From Bidens hawaiensis (taxonomy: Eukaryota; Streptophyta; Magnoliopsida; Asterales; Asteraceae): a DNA stretch of 64,000 nucleotides. Position 1 is the first letter of the stretch; each line of letters starts with the position of its first letter. The stretch is from positions 930,001 through 994,000 of the forward strand of contig JAIQDT010000301.1 of the NCBI GenBank assembly GCA_021521415.1, given 5' to 3'. Made by a program: the position numbers and the translations under genes. The notes beneath the pieces are model-generated. The model saw only the letters and a program-made list of their open reading frames with translations, did no database searches and had not been told where the DNA came from. This document shows positions 53,418 to 64,000 of this stretch, in pieces.

Positions 53418-54070
53418 TGATGACGGGGGTAGCCCAAGGAAATAATAAAATGGATGGAACACACTAACGCTAAAAAGGTTAAAAGGTTAAAGGCTTCATT
53501 TCCCACCCAAACTTATGTAAACAAGTAGCCACATGCTACAGTACGATGTCAACTCAAGACTCACATCATTGTTCCCTCTGATCAAGGGACATGCTCAGAT
53601 AAAGTATTATTATTTTAATCACGGACCGACGGTCCAAAGCTTCCCGCCCATAACGGCCAACCCTCTAAGCGAACTGGAGGTCAATTAGTTTGTACACTGG
53701 ATAAAGGGCTTGGTTTCTCTTTCTATAAAAGAGGGACTTAAGCCATAAACATAGGATCAACAGATATGGAGATAACACCTTCTCCCTGATATTCTCTTTT
53801 TCCTTGAGAAATATGCTCTTAGCTTATTCCTTTCTTACTTCAATAGCTTCATAGCTTCACCAAGAACATCATTCAAGAACCGACCCCAAACATCACGGTT
53901 CTTGATCCTTGGTGAACTATAACAATCAACAACAAACTAATGAACCTCCTTCTACGTTTTGCAAACATAGAGGGACACCATGACCTGTGTTAGGTTAACT
54001 TGAACCCTTGAATCTTGTTAGCCTAACCATCCCATTCACTATCATTGGTCTTATCTTTGTTGCAGCAACA
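53418..54070 (+). repeat. 5' LTR of element E
   Basis: 653 bp. TATA box TATAAAA at 53724-53730. Eight bases longer than the 3' LTR because of a duplicated ATAGCTTC near 53843-53858. Confidence 0.93.
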
Positions 54071-54073
54071 AGT

Positions 54074-54091
54074 TGGCGCCCACCGTGGGGC
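54074..54091 (+). promoter_or_regulatory. Primer binding site of element E
   Basis: TGGCGCCCACCGTGGGGC, three bases after the LTR. Same core as in A and C. Confidence 0.85.
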
Positions 54092-54150
54092 TACGCCGCT
54101 TACTTTATCATAAAGACCAGTAGTGTAGCTCCATTCTCATCAAAATCTTC

Positions 54151-55960
54151 ATGATAGAAGGTGAATCTCCCGATGAAATCGACCAAGTGTCAAGAACACC
54201 GACGCCAAGTGCCGGCCAAGAAACTCCGGCAACAACCTCTATTTTTTCCACCCCGAGAGGTACTTCGACGGAACCTTTGTTCCTCGAGTTTTCACCTTTT
54301 CGAACTCCAACCCCTTCACGATCCGGAGATCCTTCTCCTCATGCAGGAGTCACGAACAACCTGGAGCGTGTTGACTTGACGATAGAAGGAGTGTTACGGC
54401 ATTTCTTGCAACTAAGACATCTCCTTAACCAACACGTGAGCCAAGAAAGAGAGAAGGGGATAAGGTTAAGGCTGGAGTATGATGACCCAGAACCCTCATT
54501 GTCACTCGGACGTCCACCTTCCCCTCTAACCAGCTCACGGCCTGCTACTTCTCATTTAGAAGCTGGTCCAAGTGTAACCTCCAACCTTTTAACCCATCTT
54601 CTTATACCTATGCAAGGCCAAGCCCAACGGCTTTCCCTTTGTACACTTCACAATGCCTTTGGCACGAGATCACTCTCGACCAAATATGGCAGTCACCAGC
54701 TTCAAGTGTTCCCCCTCCTACAGCCACCACGTGGGAACAGGCCATGTCGGTCCTACCCTTGGCTCGGAATGCAACGATGAGCACTCTCATGGGAACAAGC
54801 CAAGTAGCAGCAACCCCTGAAAGCCTTCAAGTTTCAACCTCATGCCTCAAATGATGGCTCAAATGATGGCACACTTCCCTTGGACCCAACTCATCAACCA
54901 AGCACTGGGTACTCACCAAGGAACAACGAGTCATAATACAAGGGTAGATGAAGACCTTGCGAAACCTTGCAAGCCCGGCAACCTTTCTTGTTTCTCTCAA
55001 CAAATTGCCGATTATGACTCCCAAACAAAGATCAAAATGCCACCCCATATAAAAACATATGATGGGACCGAGGATCCCGAAGACCACCTTCAGGTATTTA
55101 CTGGTGCTGCCAGAATTGAAAAGTGGTCCCATGCTGAATGTTATTTAATGTTCATGCAAACACTTGTCGGATCAGCCAGGATATGGTTCAATGATCTCCC
55201 TGCTCAAAGCGTTCGAAGCTTCGATGATCTCAGCAAAGGATTTTTGGCTCACTTTTCACAACAAAGGAGGTATGTCAAGGATGCCACCGTCATTTTCCAG
55301 ATAAAGCAAAAAGATGACGAGAGCCTTCGATACTTCATCGAAAGGTACAAAAAATAAGGGTTACAATAAGTGGGGGCTGACGAAAAAATGAGGGTGGCAG
55401 GCTTCATGAACGCCATCACCTCCAAGTACCTCACAAGGGACTTCAACAAGTGCCTACCTAAAACCCTTGAAGAAGCTCTCGAACGAGCTGAAGCCCATAT
55501 CCGAGGCGAGGAGGCCGTTGATTTCAAAGAACAAAGAAAGAGAGCTCATAGTTGGCGAGGTAACAGCCCCAACTGAAAGAAAGGGAACTACAATCCCTAT
55601 GACAAATACCCAAGGAGCTCAGATCAATGAAGGCCTAAAGGCCGGAACCCTCCAAGCAGGGAGAAGACTGTGAACTTCACAGCCTTAACCAAAACCCCTC
55701 AGGAGATCCTTGCCACCGAAGAAGTGAAACACAACTTCCGACCTCCTCGACCCTTGCCCAAAAGCAAGAAGAACGAAAGCTCCACCCAGTTCTGCGAGTT
55801 CCACGAAGAAAAAGGTCACCACACAAACGATTGCTTTCAACTCAAGAGAAGAATTGAGGAAGCCGTCAAGTCTGGAGAATTGGCTCATTTGGTGAAAGGG
55901 GTCAAAGACAAGATGGCTGAAAGAAAAAGCAAAGAAGTGAATATGGTGAACACAGACGAT
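54151..55960 (+). pseudogene. gag: gag of element E
   Basis: Start MIEGESPDEIDQ at 54151. The N-terminal ~150 residues are Thr/Pro/Ser-rich; a frameshift lies near 54640. The Gag domain is open at 54842-55357 (PPHIKTYDGTEDPEDHLQVF to DESLRYFIERYKK). Stops at 55355 and 55366 and a TGA near 55576 break the next part. The zinc-knuckle variant CEFHEEKGHHTNDC (about 55790-55830) is followed by IEEAVKSGELAHLVKG. The CxFH...H...C form matches A and C. Confidence 0.87.
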
Positions 55961-58900
55961 GGTGTTTCCCACAAACAACAACGCTTGGAGGCTTGGGAGC
56001 TTCAATGTGTCTACTTCCCACCGCCCCAAAGTGACTTACTCTCAAACCCTTTGGTGGTAGAAGCGAACGTGGGAACACTCAAAACAAGCAAAGCCTACAT
56101 CGACACAGGGGTGGCCACAGAGATCATGTATGAAAGGTTCTTCAATCAACTAAGCAAAGAAGAACGTTCAAGGCTTCAACCCTCAGGATCTTCTATAAAA
56201 GGTATCGCCGATGTACCCTTGAAGCCTTTAGGCCAGCTAACCCTTGATGTCTGTTTTAGTGAAGGCAAGATGAAGAAAACCAAACCACTCACTTTCGTGG
56301 TTATCAACATACCTTCCAACTATGATGTGATCATAGGAAGGCCAGGGCAGTGCGCGTTCAATATGGTTGTCTCAGTCGGTCAAGGTGCTGTGAAGTTCCC
56401 AACTGATAGGGGAATTGCTACCCTTCAACCTACCCAAGAGGTTTACACGGTTGAAGAGGAAAGCTCCAAAGGCAAAGATGAAGAGAAAGGCTTAATCATA
56501 AACCCCAAGTACCCTGAACAAAAGGTACGGGTAAACACAAGCCTTTCCAAAGAAACACTTTCACACCTTGAAAAGCTGTTGATGAGCTACAGCGATGTCT
56601 TTTCTTGGTGCCCGGAAGACATGACCGGCATCCCTCGAAGCATTGCAGAGCATGAGCTGAAGATACCTTCTGATGTCAAGCCTGTTGTCCAAAAGAAACG
56701 GAGCCTAGCTCCTAAAAGAAGCTTGGCAGCGTGTCAAGAAGTCGAAAAGCTTGTACGAGCTGGGATCCTACGTGAGGTCAAGTATCAATCTTGGGTGGAT
56801 AATCCAGTCATGGTTCGAAAGCCTGACAAGTATTGGAGGATGTGCATCGACTTCAAAGACTTAAACAAAGCATGCTCTAAGGATTGCTATCCCTTACCCG
56901 AGATGGACCTCAAGTTTGACTCCTTAACCGGCCATCCATTCAAGTGTTTTCTTGATGCTTACAAGGGTTATCATCAAATCCTCATGAAAGTGGAAGATGA
57001 AGAAAAAACCGCATTCCACACGGACAAGGGTATTTTCGTTATTAAAAGATGCCTTTTGGCCTACGGAATGCTGGTGCAACTTACCAACGTTTAATCGACA
57101 AAGCATTCGCTATTCAAATTAGCAGAAACCTGGAAGCTTATGTCGACGATCTGGTAATCAAAATCAAAACCGAGCATCAAATGCTTGAAGACATAGAAGA
57201 AACCTTCCAAAACTTGAGAATGATCAATATGAAGCTCAACCCTAGAAAATGTTCATTTGGGTTCGAAGAAGGCAAGTTTTTGGGACACATTGTGGAGAAA
57301 CAAAGCATAAAAGCCAATCCCAACAAAGTCAGGGCTGTTCTTGAAACTAAATCTCCACAAAGCAAAAAAGAAGTGGAAAGCCTGAATGGAAGGCTTGCAG
57401 CCTTGAAGCGTTTTACCTCCAAGCTTGCTAAGAAATCCCTACCCTTTTTCAAAACGTTAAAGGGTTGCACCAACAAGAAAGATTTCAGGTGGACGGAAGA
57501 AGCAAAAGAAGCCTTCAACCAAATGAAGCAACACTTGGCTTCACTTCCAACCATTGCAGCCCCTGAAACAGGAGAACTGATATCTGTTTATCTCTCAGTG
57601 GCTGAAGAAGCATTAAGCGTGGTTCTAACCATCGAACGAGACAAAGTTCAGGTACCCGTTTATTTCATTAGTAAAACGCTAAAACTGGCAGAGATCAAAT
57701 ATCCTCCCTTGGAAAAACTTGCTCTAGCCTTAATTCAAATGGCCAGAAGGCTTTGAAGGTACTTCCAAGCACACCCTATACAAGTGGTCACTGACCAACC
57801 CATCAAGAGTGTGCTTGAAAAACCAGAAAACTTAGGCCGATTGGCCAAATGGGCTGTAGAACTAGGTGAACATAACATCATCTATGTACCAAGAAAAGAT
57901 ATCAAAGCCCAAGTCTTGGCAGATTTCATTGTAGAAATCCCGAAGCAAGTCACTCCTGAAATACACACAACTACCACTGAACCTTCTGACCCCGAAGCTT
58001 GGAAGCTTTTTACCGATGGAGCTTCCAGCATCAAAGGGTCAGGAGCTGGGCTAGTTTTAATCAACCCTGAAGGGTTAGAATTTACATATGCTCTTCGACT
58101 TAAATTTCAGACCACCAACAACGAAGCTGAATACGAAGCATTAATCGTTGGTCTGAAGATTGCCAAAGAGATGAAGATCCAAAAGCTACAAGTCTTCACA
58201 GACTCTTTGCTTGTTTCAAGTCAAGTCAATGATATCTATATAGCAAAAGAGCCCAACATGAAGAAGTATCATGAAAAGGCAAAAGGGTTGATGACTACAT
58301 TTCAAGAGTTCACTATCAAGCAAGTTCCAAGATCACAGAACAAGAGAGCCGATGCCCCGAGTAAACTAGCATCCCTCACATTTGCACACCTCACCAAGAA
58401 AGTTTTGGTGGAAGTGTTGAAAACTCCTTCAATCCAAGAATTGGAGGTTCAAGATGTAATCACTGAAGAGGGTCCAAATTGGATGACTCCCTTAGAAAAG
58501 TTCCTCAAAAATGGTGAGTTACCTTTGGACCAGACAGAGGCTGAAAGGGTTCGAATCAAGTCCAGACAGTATGTGTTGCTAGGAGAAACCCTTTATAAAA
58601 AGGCTTACCTTGCACCACTACTAAGATGTGTGGGCCCTGAACAAAGCCAATATATGATCAAAGAGGTTCATGAGAGAATATGTGGAGCTCATTTTGGGCC
58701 AAGAACGGTGGTTGCAAAGTTGATGAACCTTGGATACTTCTGGCCCACGATGCACCGCGATGCAACCGAACAGCTCAAGAAATGTGAAGCTTGTCAAATT
58801 CATGCACCTGTTCCCAAAAGCCCTAAACACAATCTAGTTCCCATCTCTTCGGCTTGGCCATTCCACAAGTAGGGAATGGATATCGTTGGTCCATTCCCAC

Positions 58901-59711
58901 CAGCCAAGGGCGGGGTAAAATTTTTGTTGGTAGCCGTGGACTACTTCACCAAGTGGCCTGAAGTCAAACCACTTGCAAAAATAACGGGCAAACAAGTCAT
59001 TGACTTTGTATGGGAAAGCATCATTTGTCGCTATGGGTTGCCAGGAGTGTTGGTCACGGATAATGGGAAGCAATTTGCCGAGAAGCTTTTTAGCACATGG
59101 TGCAAAGAATTCAGAATCACCCAAGTGTTCAGCTCGGTTGCTTACCCACAATCCAACAGTCAAGTTGAAAAAACAAACAAAACCATTGTTGAAGGTATCA
59201 AAACAAGGCTGGGAAGACATACAACAATTGGCTTGAAGAACTCCCAAATGTTCTATGGGAAATAAGAACAACCGAAAAAACAAGCCACAAACGAACACCT
59301 TATAGCCTAGTGTTCGGATCAGAAGCTGTAATCCCAGCCGAAGTTGGAGTTGTGACTCAAAGAACACTCAACATGGATCTCGAATCAAACAACAATGAGA
59401 CCATGTTGAATTTGCAACTCATTGAGGAATTTCGTGATCAAGCCGCAATACAAAAGGCTAAGTACAAGCAGAAAATGGAAGCTTATTACAATGCAAGAGT
59501 AAAACATGAACGTTTCAAGCCTGGAGACCTTGTACTCCGAAACAATGAGGCCAGCAAGAAAGAAAACCAAGGAAAGCTTGGCCCAAAGTGGGAAGGGCCA
59601 TACACAATCCTTGAAGCTCACAAGGGTGGATCCTACAAGCTGGCCGACACATAAGGCAAAAAGCTTCCAAGACAATGGAACTGCAAAACCCTTAAAAGGT
59701 TCCATGCCTAG
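55961..59711 (+). pseudogene. pol: pol of element E (protease to integrase)
   Basis: Protease: YIDTGVATEIMY (56095) and VIIGRPGQCAFN. RT: KRSLAPKRS region, MCIDFKDLNKAC (56841), then a frameshift near 57040 and MPFGLRNAGATYQRL with AYVDDLVIK at about 57136 (YVDD catalytic box). RNase H follows with TGA at 57754. The second RNase H (57784-58400) has KLFTDGASSIKGSGAGLV. Integrase has the zinc finger (HERICGAHFG...CEACQ) and the core with D in VAVDYFTKW, D in VTDNGKQF and E in QVEKTNKT. There is a TAG at 58870 inside integrase and a frameshift near 59215. The C-terminal domain has GDLVLRNNEA and PKWEGPYTIL, a TAA at 59652 and the natural end at 59711. Domain order and the double RNase H identify the Tat clade. 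Confidence 0.9.
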
Positions 59712-60448
59712 TCAAAGTCTTAAAATGTATTTCAAGAGATGTATATTTCTCCTTTTTGTGAACATCAACCTCTTGAATGAATGATAAAGTTTTTGTCATA
59801 ACTTGTCTTTACTATCCTATAATCAGGTTGAGAACCTAGCAAGAAACTCCATGGCAAGGGCCATGTAAGGGGATGAGCTCCCAGGCCACATCGCTTAATA
59901 GGTTCAAGGGTTAAATGGACCTATATAAGGGGTGAGTTCCTATGTCAATCCAACTCCATGAGACTTAGAAAAATTTTCAACTAAAACTTGTCTCATAGAC
60001 GGGTCTGAACAGCCTACATCAATTCGTTCCTTAAGCTTTGAAAAAGTTTACGAAACAAAAACATACACTTAGTGATACAAAGGATAGTCAACATGTGCTT
60101 TTTACCTCATGAAGCCTTGAAGCTAAAGTGACTGCAGCACTAAAACTTCTTAAGAAAAGTTAGCTAAAAACACATCAAACTAACAAGACAAGCAACCAAA
60201 AGACAGATACATAAACATCACAGTCCATAAACAAAGGCCATTGCAAGGCCATAACTAATAAGCATTCATAATAAGCCAATTAAGGCTAAACAAGGATAGC
60301 ACAATGATTCCCAAGAAAATGTTCAAAGGGCCAAAAGGACAAACACAACCACAAGGCAGAAACTTTAAGAGTTTCATGCCAAACCTACATTGTTCAAAGA
60401 TTACACAACATTGTTTAAAGATGCTAAGAAAGCTACGAATAAAATGTT
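59712..60448. other. Spacer of E between pol and antisense gene
   Basis: Noncoding. No mini-hairpin arrays like those of A and C are seen. Probably overlapping 3' UTRs of the sense and antisense transcripts. Confidence 0.5.
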
Positions 60449-62604
60449 TCAAACACCAGCAGCAGGCTTGGAAGTACTAGCCTTAACACTTTTACCCTTC
60501 TTGGACTTCTTGACTTGCGGGCCAACATCAGCAACAGCCGAACCTTCGAGGCTTGCCGCATGAGACTCGTCGCTGCCCCCAGATAAAGTTTCTTCACTAT
60601 CACCAGAATGGGAGCGTTTCTTCGACAAGGACTCGAGCACTTCTTTAGCAACTTTCTCATCAAGGCCGGATGGTTTCAAACCCTACAACACATAAAGGGG
60701 CTTACCAAAGCATGAAGACACCTCACCCACATGAGGGTAAGTGAGTCTTTCCATTGAACGAACTGAATCCATGAAGAGCTTGTAAGCTTCACAGTTGAAC
60801 AGGGACGATTGCTCCATAGGTTGACCGATTTCGTGATGTTTGAAGCCTGCAACAAATCCCAAGTGCTTCCCACGGCCTAGTAGCTTCGTGTACACATCAC
60901 CCAGCACCGAGTTAAACTCAAGAGAGTGAAGCAAGTAAGTCACAACCTGTTGAAACCCGTTCTCAATCAACCACTTGTTGTCACAAGAGGTCTGGGTAAC
61001 CAAAGCCTTCAAGCCTTCCTTCTCCATCTCGAAGGCTCTCCTCTGCACCTCAAAGGCTTCTTGATCAGCATCCAATTTAGCCCTGTCAGCTTCCAGAGCT
61101 TTCTTCAAACTTGTCATCTCAATCTCATGGCCACGAGACAATTCATCAATCTTCTTAACATACCCTTCCTCTTTCTTCGAAAAACCTTCAATCTCCTTCT
61201 TCATCTCCATCAGGGAAGATTTCATTCCCTCCTTCTTCTTGGAAAAATCCTCATATTCTTGCATCCCTTTCCTAAAACGAGTCACACCCTCTGCCAAAAG
61301 GGCAGAAAGGTTGCAGGAACTCAAAATCAAACTTGACAACATGGAATCACCTTCCATGCCAGAAATCGTTTCACGAACCCCAGGAGGGGCAAAATTGGCC
61401 AGCACATCGGCACAAACCTCAGGGTCTTTAAAGCTATCCCCAACCTTCACATTCCACTCCGGCACATAAACTGCATTCTCATCCAACCCTTGAACCAACG
61501 GCATCGCAACCTTCTTACCAGCCGACTTCTTTTTCTTGGAGATAACCAAGCCCTGCTCCTTTTCACCTTCCAAACCTAGACCCTGATCTTCAACAACGTG
61601 AACGTCATCACTAACTTCAACAGGTTCTTGAGAAGATGATGCGCTAGGGGACTTCAACAAACGTCGTGTAGAACGACGAGTAGAAGTCTTAGGAGCAGTA
61701 GCCTTGGTAAACCCTTTAACATTTGGAACCCCAACATACCCTGAATATTCAAACCTACCTTCTTTCCCTCGAACCGTAGCATCGTCACCAACAGCCGCAT
61801 CATCCGTAAAAACAACGTCTGAAGTGTCATCACTTTTTAAGAAGTCCAAATCCGACATGACTGCAAATACAAAAGAAACCCATTAACAAATATGTCAACA
61901 AAGTAAAGCAAATACGGGATAGACAAGAGCATACCCTTATCATCCCTCATAAGCATGGGATCCCGATTAGGCTAATCCCATAGTTTGCTAATTCCTATTA
62001 ACACGAGAAGATGTTCGGGAAAAGGACGAAGACGCGATGGACATTCCCTAATCGATTTCAAAAAGGCTTCATTCAACTCGGATTCAGCCGGCTCCGGTTC
62101 GTTTAAAACAGCCTCGGGTTTCCTCCAAATGGATTTAAATGAAAGGATAGAATCGGAAACAAAGAAAAAACGGTCCTTCCAAGAACCGAGGGTTGTAACT
62201 GCCGAGGAAACCAAACACGTATCGACCTTAGTGTGTTCAAACGTATACCAATCACCGTTTTTCGCTAAGCGAAAGAAACAGCGGAAACTCAACAATGAAG
62301 GGTCATAACCTAGGGCTTTACATAAAACTTAAAAGTGTAAACTCTAGCAAGCCCTAATGGATGAATCTGACCGAATGACACACGATAATATTCCAAAACA
62401 TTCAAAACAAAGATTGAAAATGGATGCCGGAGATTCGAAAACTCAAAGTGACGGCAATAAAGGGCAATGAAGCCTGCCGGACATCGATCGATTGAAGAAT
62501 CGACCGACGGAGCAATCGGTTATTCCCCACTCAATACAAAACGATTCAACCTCTTCTTGGGTTAATCGAGAAAAACTAACCGAAATATCCTTTTTGGCAA
62601 CCAT
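60449..62604 (-). pseudogene. Antisense two-exon gene of element E (Transposase_28-like, coiled coil)
   Basis: Minus strand, from ATG 62604 (MVAKKDISVSFSRL). Exon 1 runs to about 61945. An N-terminal part is followed by a frameshift near 62500, then 62295-61972 open with SFRCFFRLAKNGDWYTFE, DRFFFVSDSIL and RPFPEHLLVLIGISKLW, a domain I associate with the plant 'putative gypsy type transposon' family. A TAG follows at about 61979. A GT-AG intron of roughly 80 bases (donor AAGGGTATGC, acceptor TTTGTATTTGCAG) leads to exon 2: SHDDTSD-rich acidic start, basic RRSTRRLLKSP, KKKKSAGKK, then a coiled coil of about 120 residues (EYEDFSKKKEGMKSSL to EMEKEGLKALV). The frame has one stop at 60683 and continues to GV-TAA at 60449. 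Same general plan as the antisense genes of A and C, but the sequences are not closely similar. Confidence 0.78.
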
Positions 62605-62920
62605 AATTTTAAAGGAAAGATGAATGATCGAAACTAACCTGATAGAAGATTGAAAGAAACTTGAATATGTTTATGACGGAAACTTTAAAGAAAAATATGG
62701 AAGAAAATGAGTAGTTATCATATTGATAGCTATTAATGAAAAAGCAGTTATTGGGAACCGCAATATGGCAGTTACCATCACATCAGCTATCCTTTCAAAT
62801 TTTCAAAAAATAACCAAAACTGAACAAAGCCTCGAAGCTCACAAGCCTTGAAGCCTTTAAGCAATAAACAAAATGTGTGCAAAAGTCAAAAGCCCTTGAG
62901 CTTACCTCTCAAACACCTCT
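62605..62920. other. Region between antisense gene start and PPT of E
   Basis: Should hold the promoter of the antisense gene. No strong TATA is seen; a minus-strand CCATATTTTTC near 62700 is a weak candidate. Otherwise AT-rich noncoding. Confidence 0.4.
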
Positions 62921-62933
62921 GACTTGGGGGGGC
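62921..62933 (+). promoter_or_regulatory. Polypurine tract of element E
   Basis: GACTTGGGGGGGC directly before the 3' LTR. Confidence 0.8.
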
Positions 62934-63578
62934 TGATGACGGGGGTAGCCCAAGGAAATAATAAAATGGCTGGAACACATTAACGCTAAAAAGGTTAAAA
63001 GGTTAAAGGCTTCATTTCCCGCTCAAACTTATGTAAACAAGTACCCACGTGCTACAGTACGAGGTCAACTCAAGACTCACATCATTGTTCCCTCTGAGCA
63101 AGGGACATGCTCAGATAAAGTATTATTATTTTAATCACGGACCAACTGTCCAAAGCTTCCCGCCCATAACGGTCAACCCTCTAAGTGAACTAGAGGTCAA
63201 TTAGTTTGTACACTGGATAAAGGGCTTGGTCTCTCCTTCTATAAAAGAGGGACTTAAGCCATAAACATAGGATCATCAGATCTGGAGATAACACCTTCTC
63301 CCTGATATTCTCTTCTTCCTTGAGAAATATGCTCTTAGCTTATTTCTTTCTTACTTCAATAGCTTCACCAAGAACATCATTCAAGAACCGACCCCAAACA
63401 TCACGGTTCTTGATCCTTGGTGAACTATAACCATCAACAACAAACTAATGAACCTACTTCTACGTTTTGCAAACGTAGAGGGACACCACGACCTGCGTTA
63501 GGTTAACTTGAACCCTTGAAGCTTGTTAGCCTAACCATCCCATTCACTATCATTGGTCTTATCTTTGTTGCAGCAACA
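62934..63578 (+). repeat. 3' LTR of element E
   Basis: 645 bp, partner of 53418-54070. TATAAAA at 63240-63246; TSD CCACC at 63579-63583. Confidence 0.93.
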
Positions 63579-63583
63579 CCACC

Positions 63584-64000
63584 TTTAGCCTTTCGGCTCA
63601 CATACTTCTTGAGTGGACTCATTCAAATCCTTTACACGCTTTTAATAGTGATGCTTGAGCTTGGATGTATCACTTCAATCTACAATGACGGTTCACTCTA
63701 ACAAATTGTTTAGGGCCCTCAATAACATTCTGTTCGTGTTGTCGCACCACATACACAAGGATCGGGTGCCCATATACCTTGTAGACTTGATTGTGCATCG
63801 AGTCGTGATACCTTAAAATTCACGTAACAATGGTAAATAGAAAGGACCATGCATTTGTTTTTTCCAAAGTTAACAAATGGCAAGATATTTGTATGTTATT
63901 TGTCATCAGGGCCGTCTCCGATAATTTAAATCGGCCGGGCAAAAATAAAAGGCCCTTATGCCTTAACGAAAAATTTTTATTCACTAGCATACATTAACTT
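63584..64000. other. Right flank of element E
   Basis: No gene supported. Contains GGGCCGTCTCCGATAATTTA near 63910, reminiscent of the end of a small DNA transposon, but no partner end is inside the window. Confidence 0.4.

Larger units (their letters stand above)
53418..63578 (+). mobile_element. Element E: second Tat-lineage Ty3/gypsy family
   Basis: 10,161 bp with LTRs TGATGACGGGGG...GCAGCAACA (653 and 645 bp) and perfect TSDs CCACC at 53413-53417 and 63579-63583. Order on the plus strand: 5' LTR, PBS, gag, protease, RT, RNase H, second RNase H, integrase, spacer, antisense gene (62604-60449, minus strand), PPT, 3' LTR. Unlike A and C there is no stop between protease and RT. Coding regions carry several stops and frameshifts; LTRs differ at roughly 5% by eye in the first 140 bases. 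Confidence 0.94.

Overview
The window is plant nuclear DNA made almost entirely of nested LTR retrotransposons. The evidence is plant-type Ty3/gypsy (Tat and chromovirus) polyproteins, TG...CA LTRs with 5-bp target-site duplications (TSDs), GT-AG introns, plant TATA boxes and AT-rich spacers. The element families resemble those I know from the daisy family (Asteraceae); that placement is from memory and only moderately secure. Only one ordinary host gene is convincing: a small secreted His/Pro-rich protein at 37064-37426 (+).

Layout. (1) 1-2345 is AT-rich spacer ending in copies of a ~66-bp tandem repeat. (2) 2346-32913 is element A, a Tat-lineage Ty3/gypsy element on the minus strand (TSD CATAC) that landed inside that repeat; the repeat resumes at 32914. 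A contains element C (10720-29181, minus strand, TSD GCTAT), a close relative that inserted exactly at A's gag-pol stop codon. A's 3' LTR holds a solo LTR (G1, 2837-3699). C holds a 5'-truncated LTR element with an intact 927-codon ORF (F, 17663-22923, plus strand) in its reverse-transcriptase gene, and a second solo LTR of the G family (G2, 25691-27590, TSD GGTTG) in its gag. (3) 33079-40982 is spacer with the single-copy gene, an (AT)n tract and a probable MITE. (4) 40983-52835 is element D, a decayed Tekay/Del-type chromovirus with three LTRs or LTR parts. (5) 53418-63578 is element E, a second Tat-lineage family on the plus strand (TSD CCACC).

Biology. A and C carry gag-protease followed in the same frame by pol, separated by one UAG stop. 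In both copies the next six bases fit the leaky-stop consensus CAR-YYA (CAA-TTA in C, CAA-CCA in A), which predicts Gag-Pol production by stop-codon readthrough. Both also carry, antisense to the retroelement between pol and the 3' LTR, a gene with its own TATA box and four exons joined by three GT-AG introns; the splice sites match in the two copies although each copy has different disabling mutations. E carries an antisense gene of the same general plan (N-terminal domain of the 'putative gypsy type transposon' kind, then a coiled coil) with one visible intron. Between pol and the antisense gene, A and C hold arrays of tiny inverted repeats. F and G2, which are otherwise unrelated, share a striking AAGTTCGC/AACTTCGC motif, arranged in F as perfect palindromes.

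Limits: similarities were judged by eye. No database search, alignment or expression data were available. Percentages are rough counts over short stretches.
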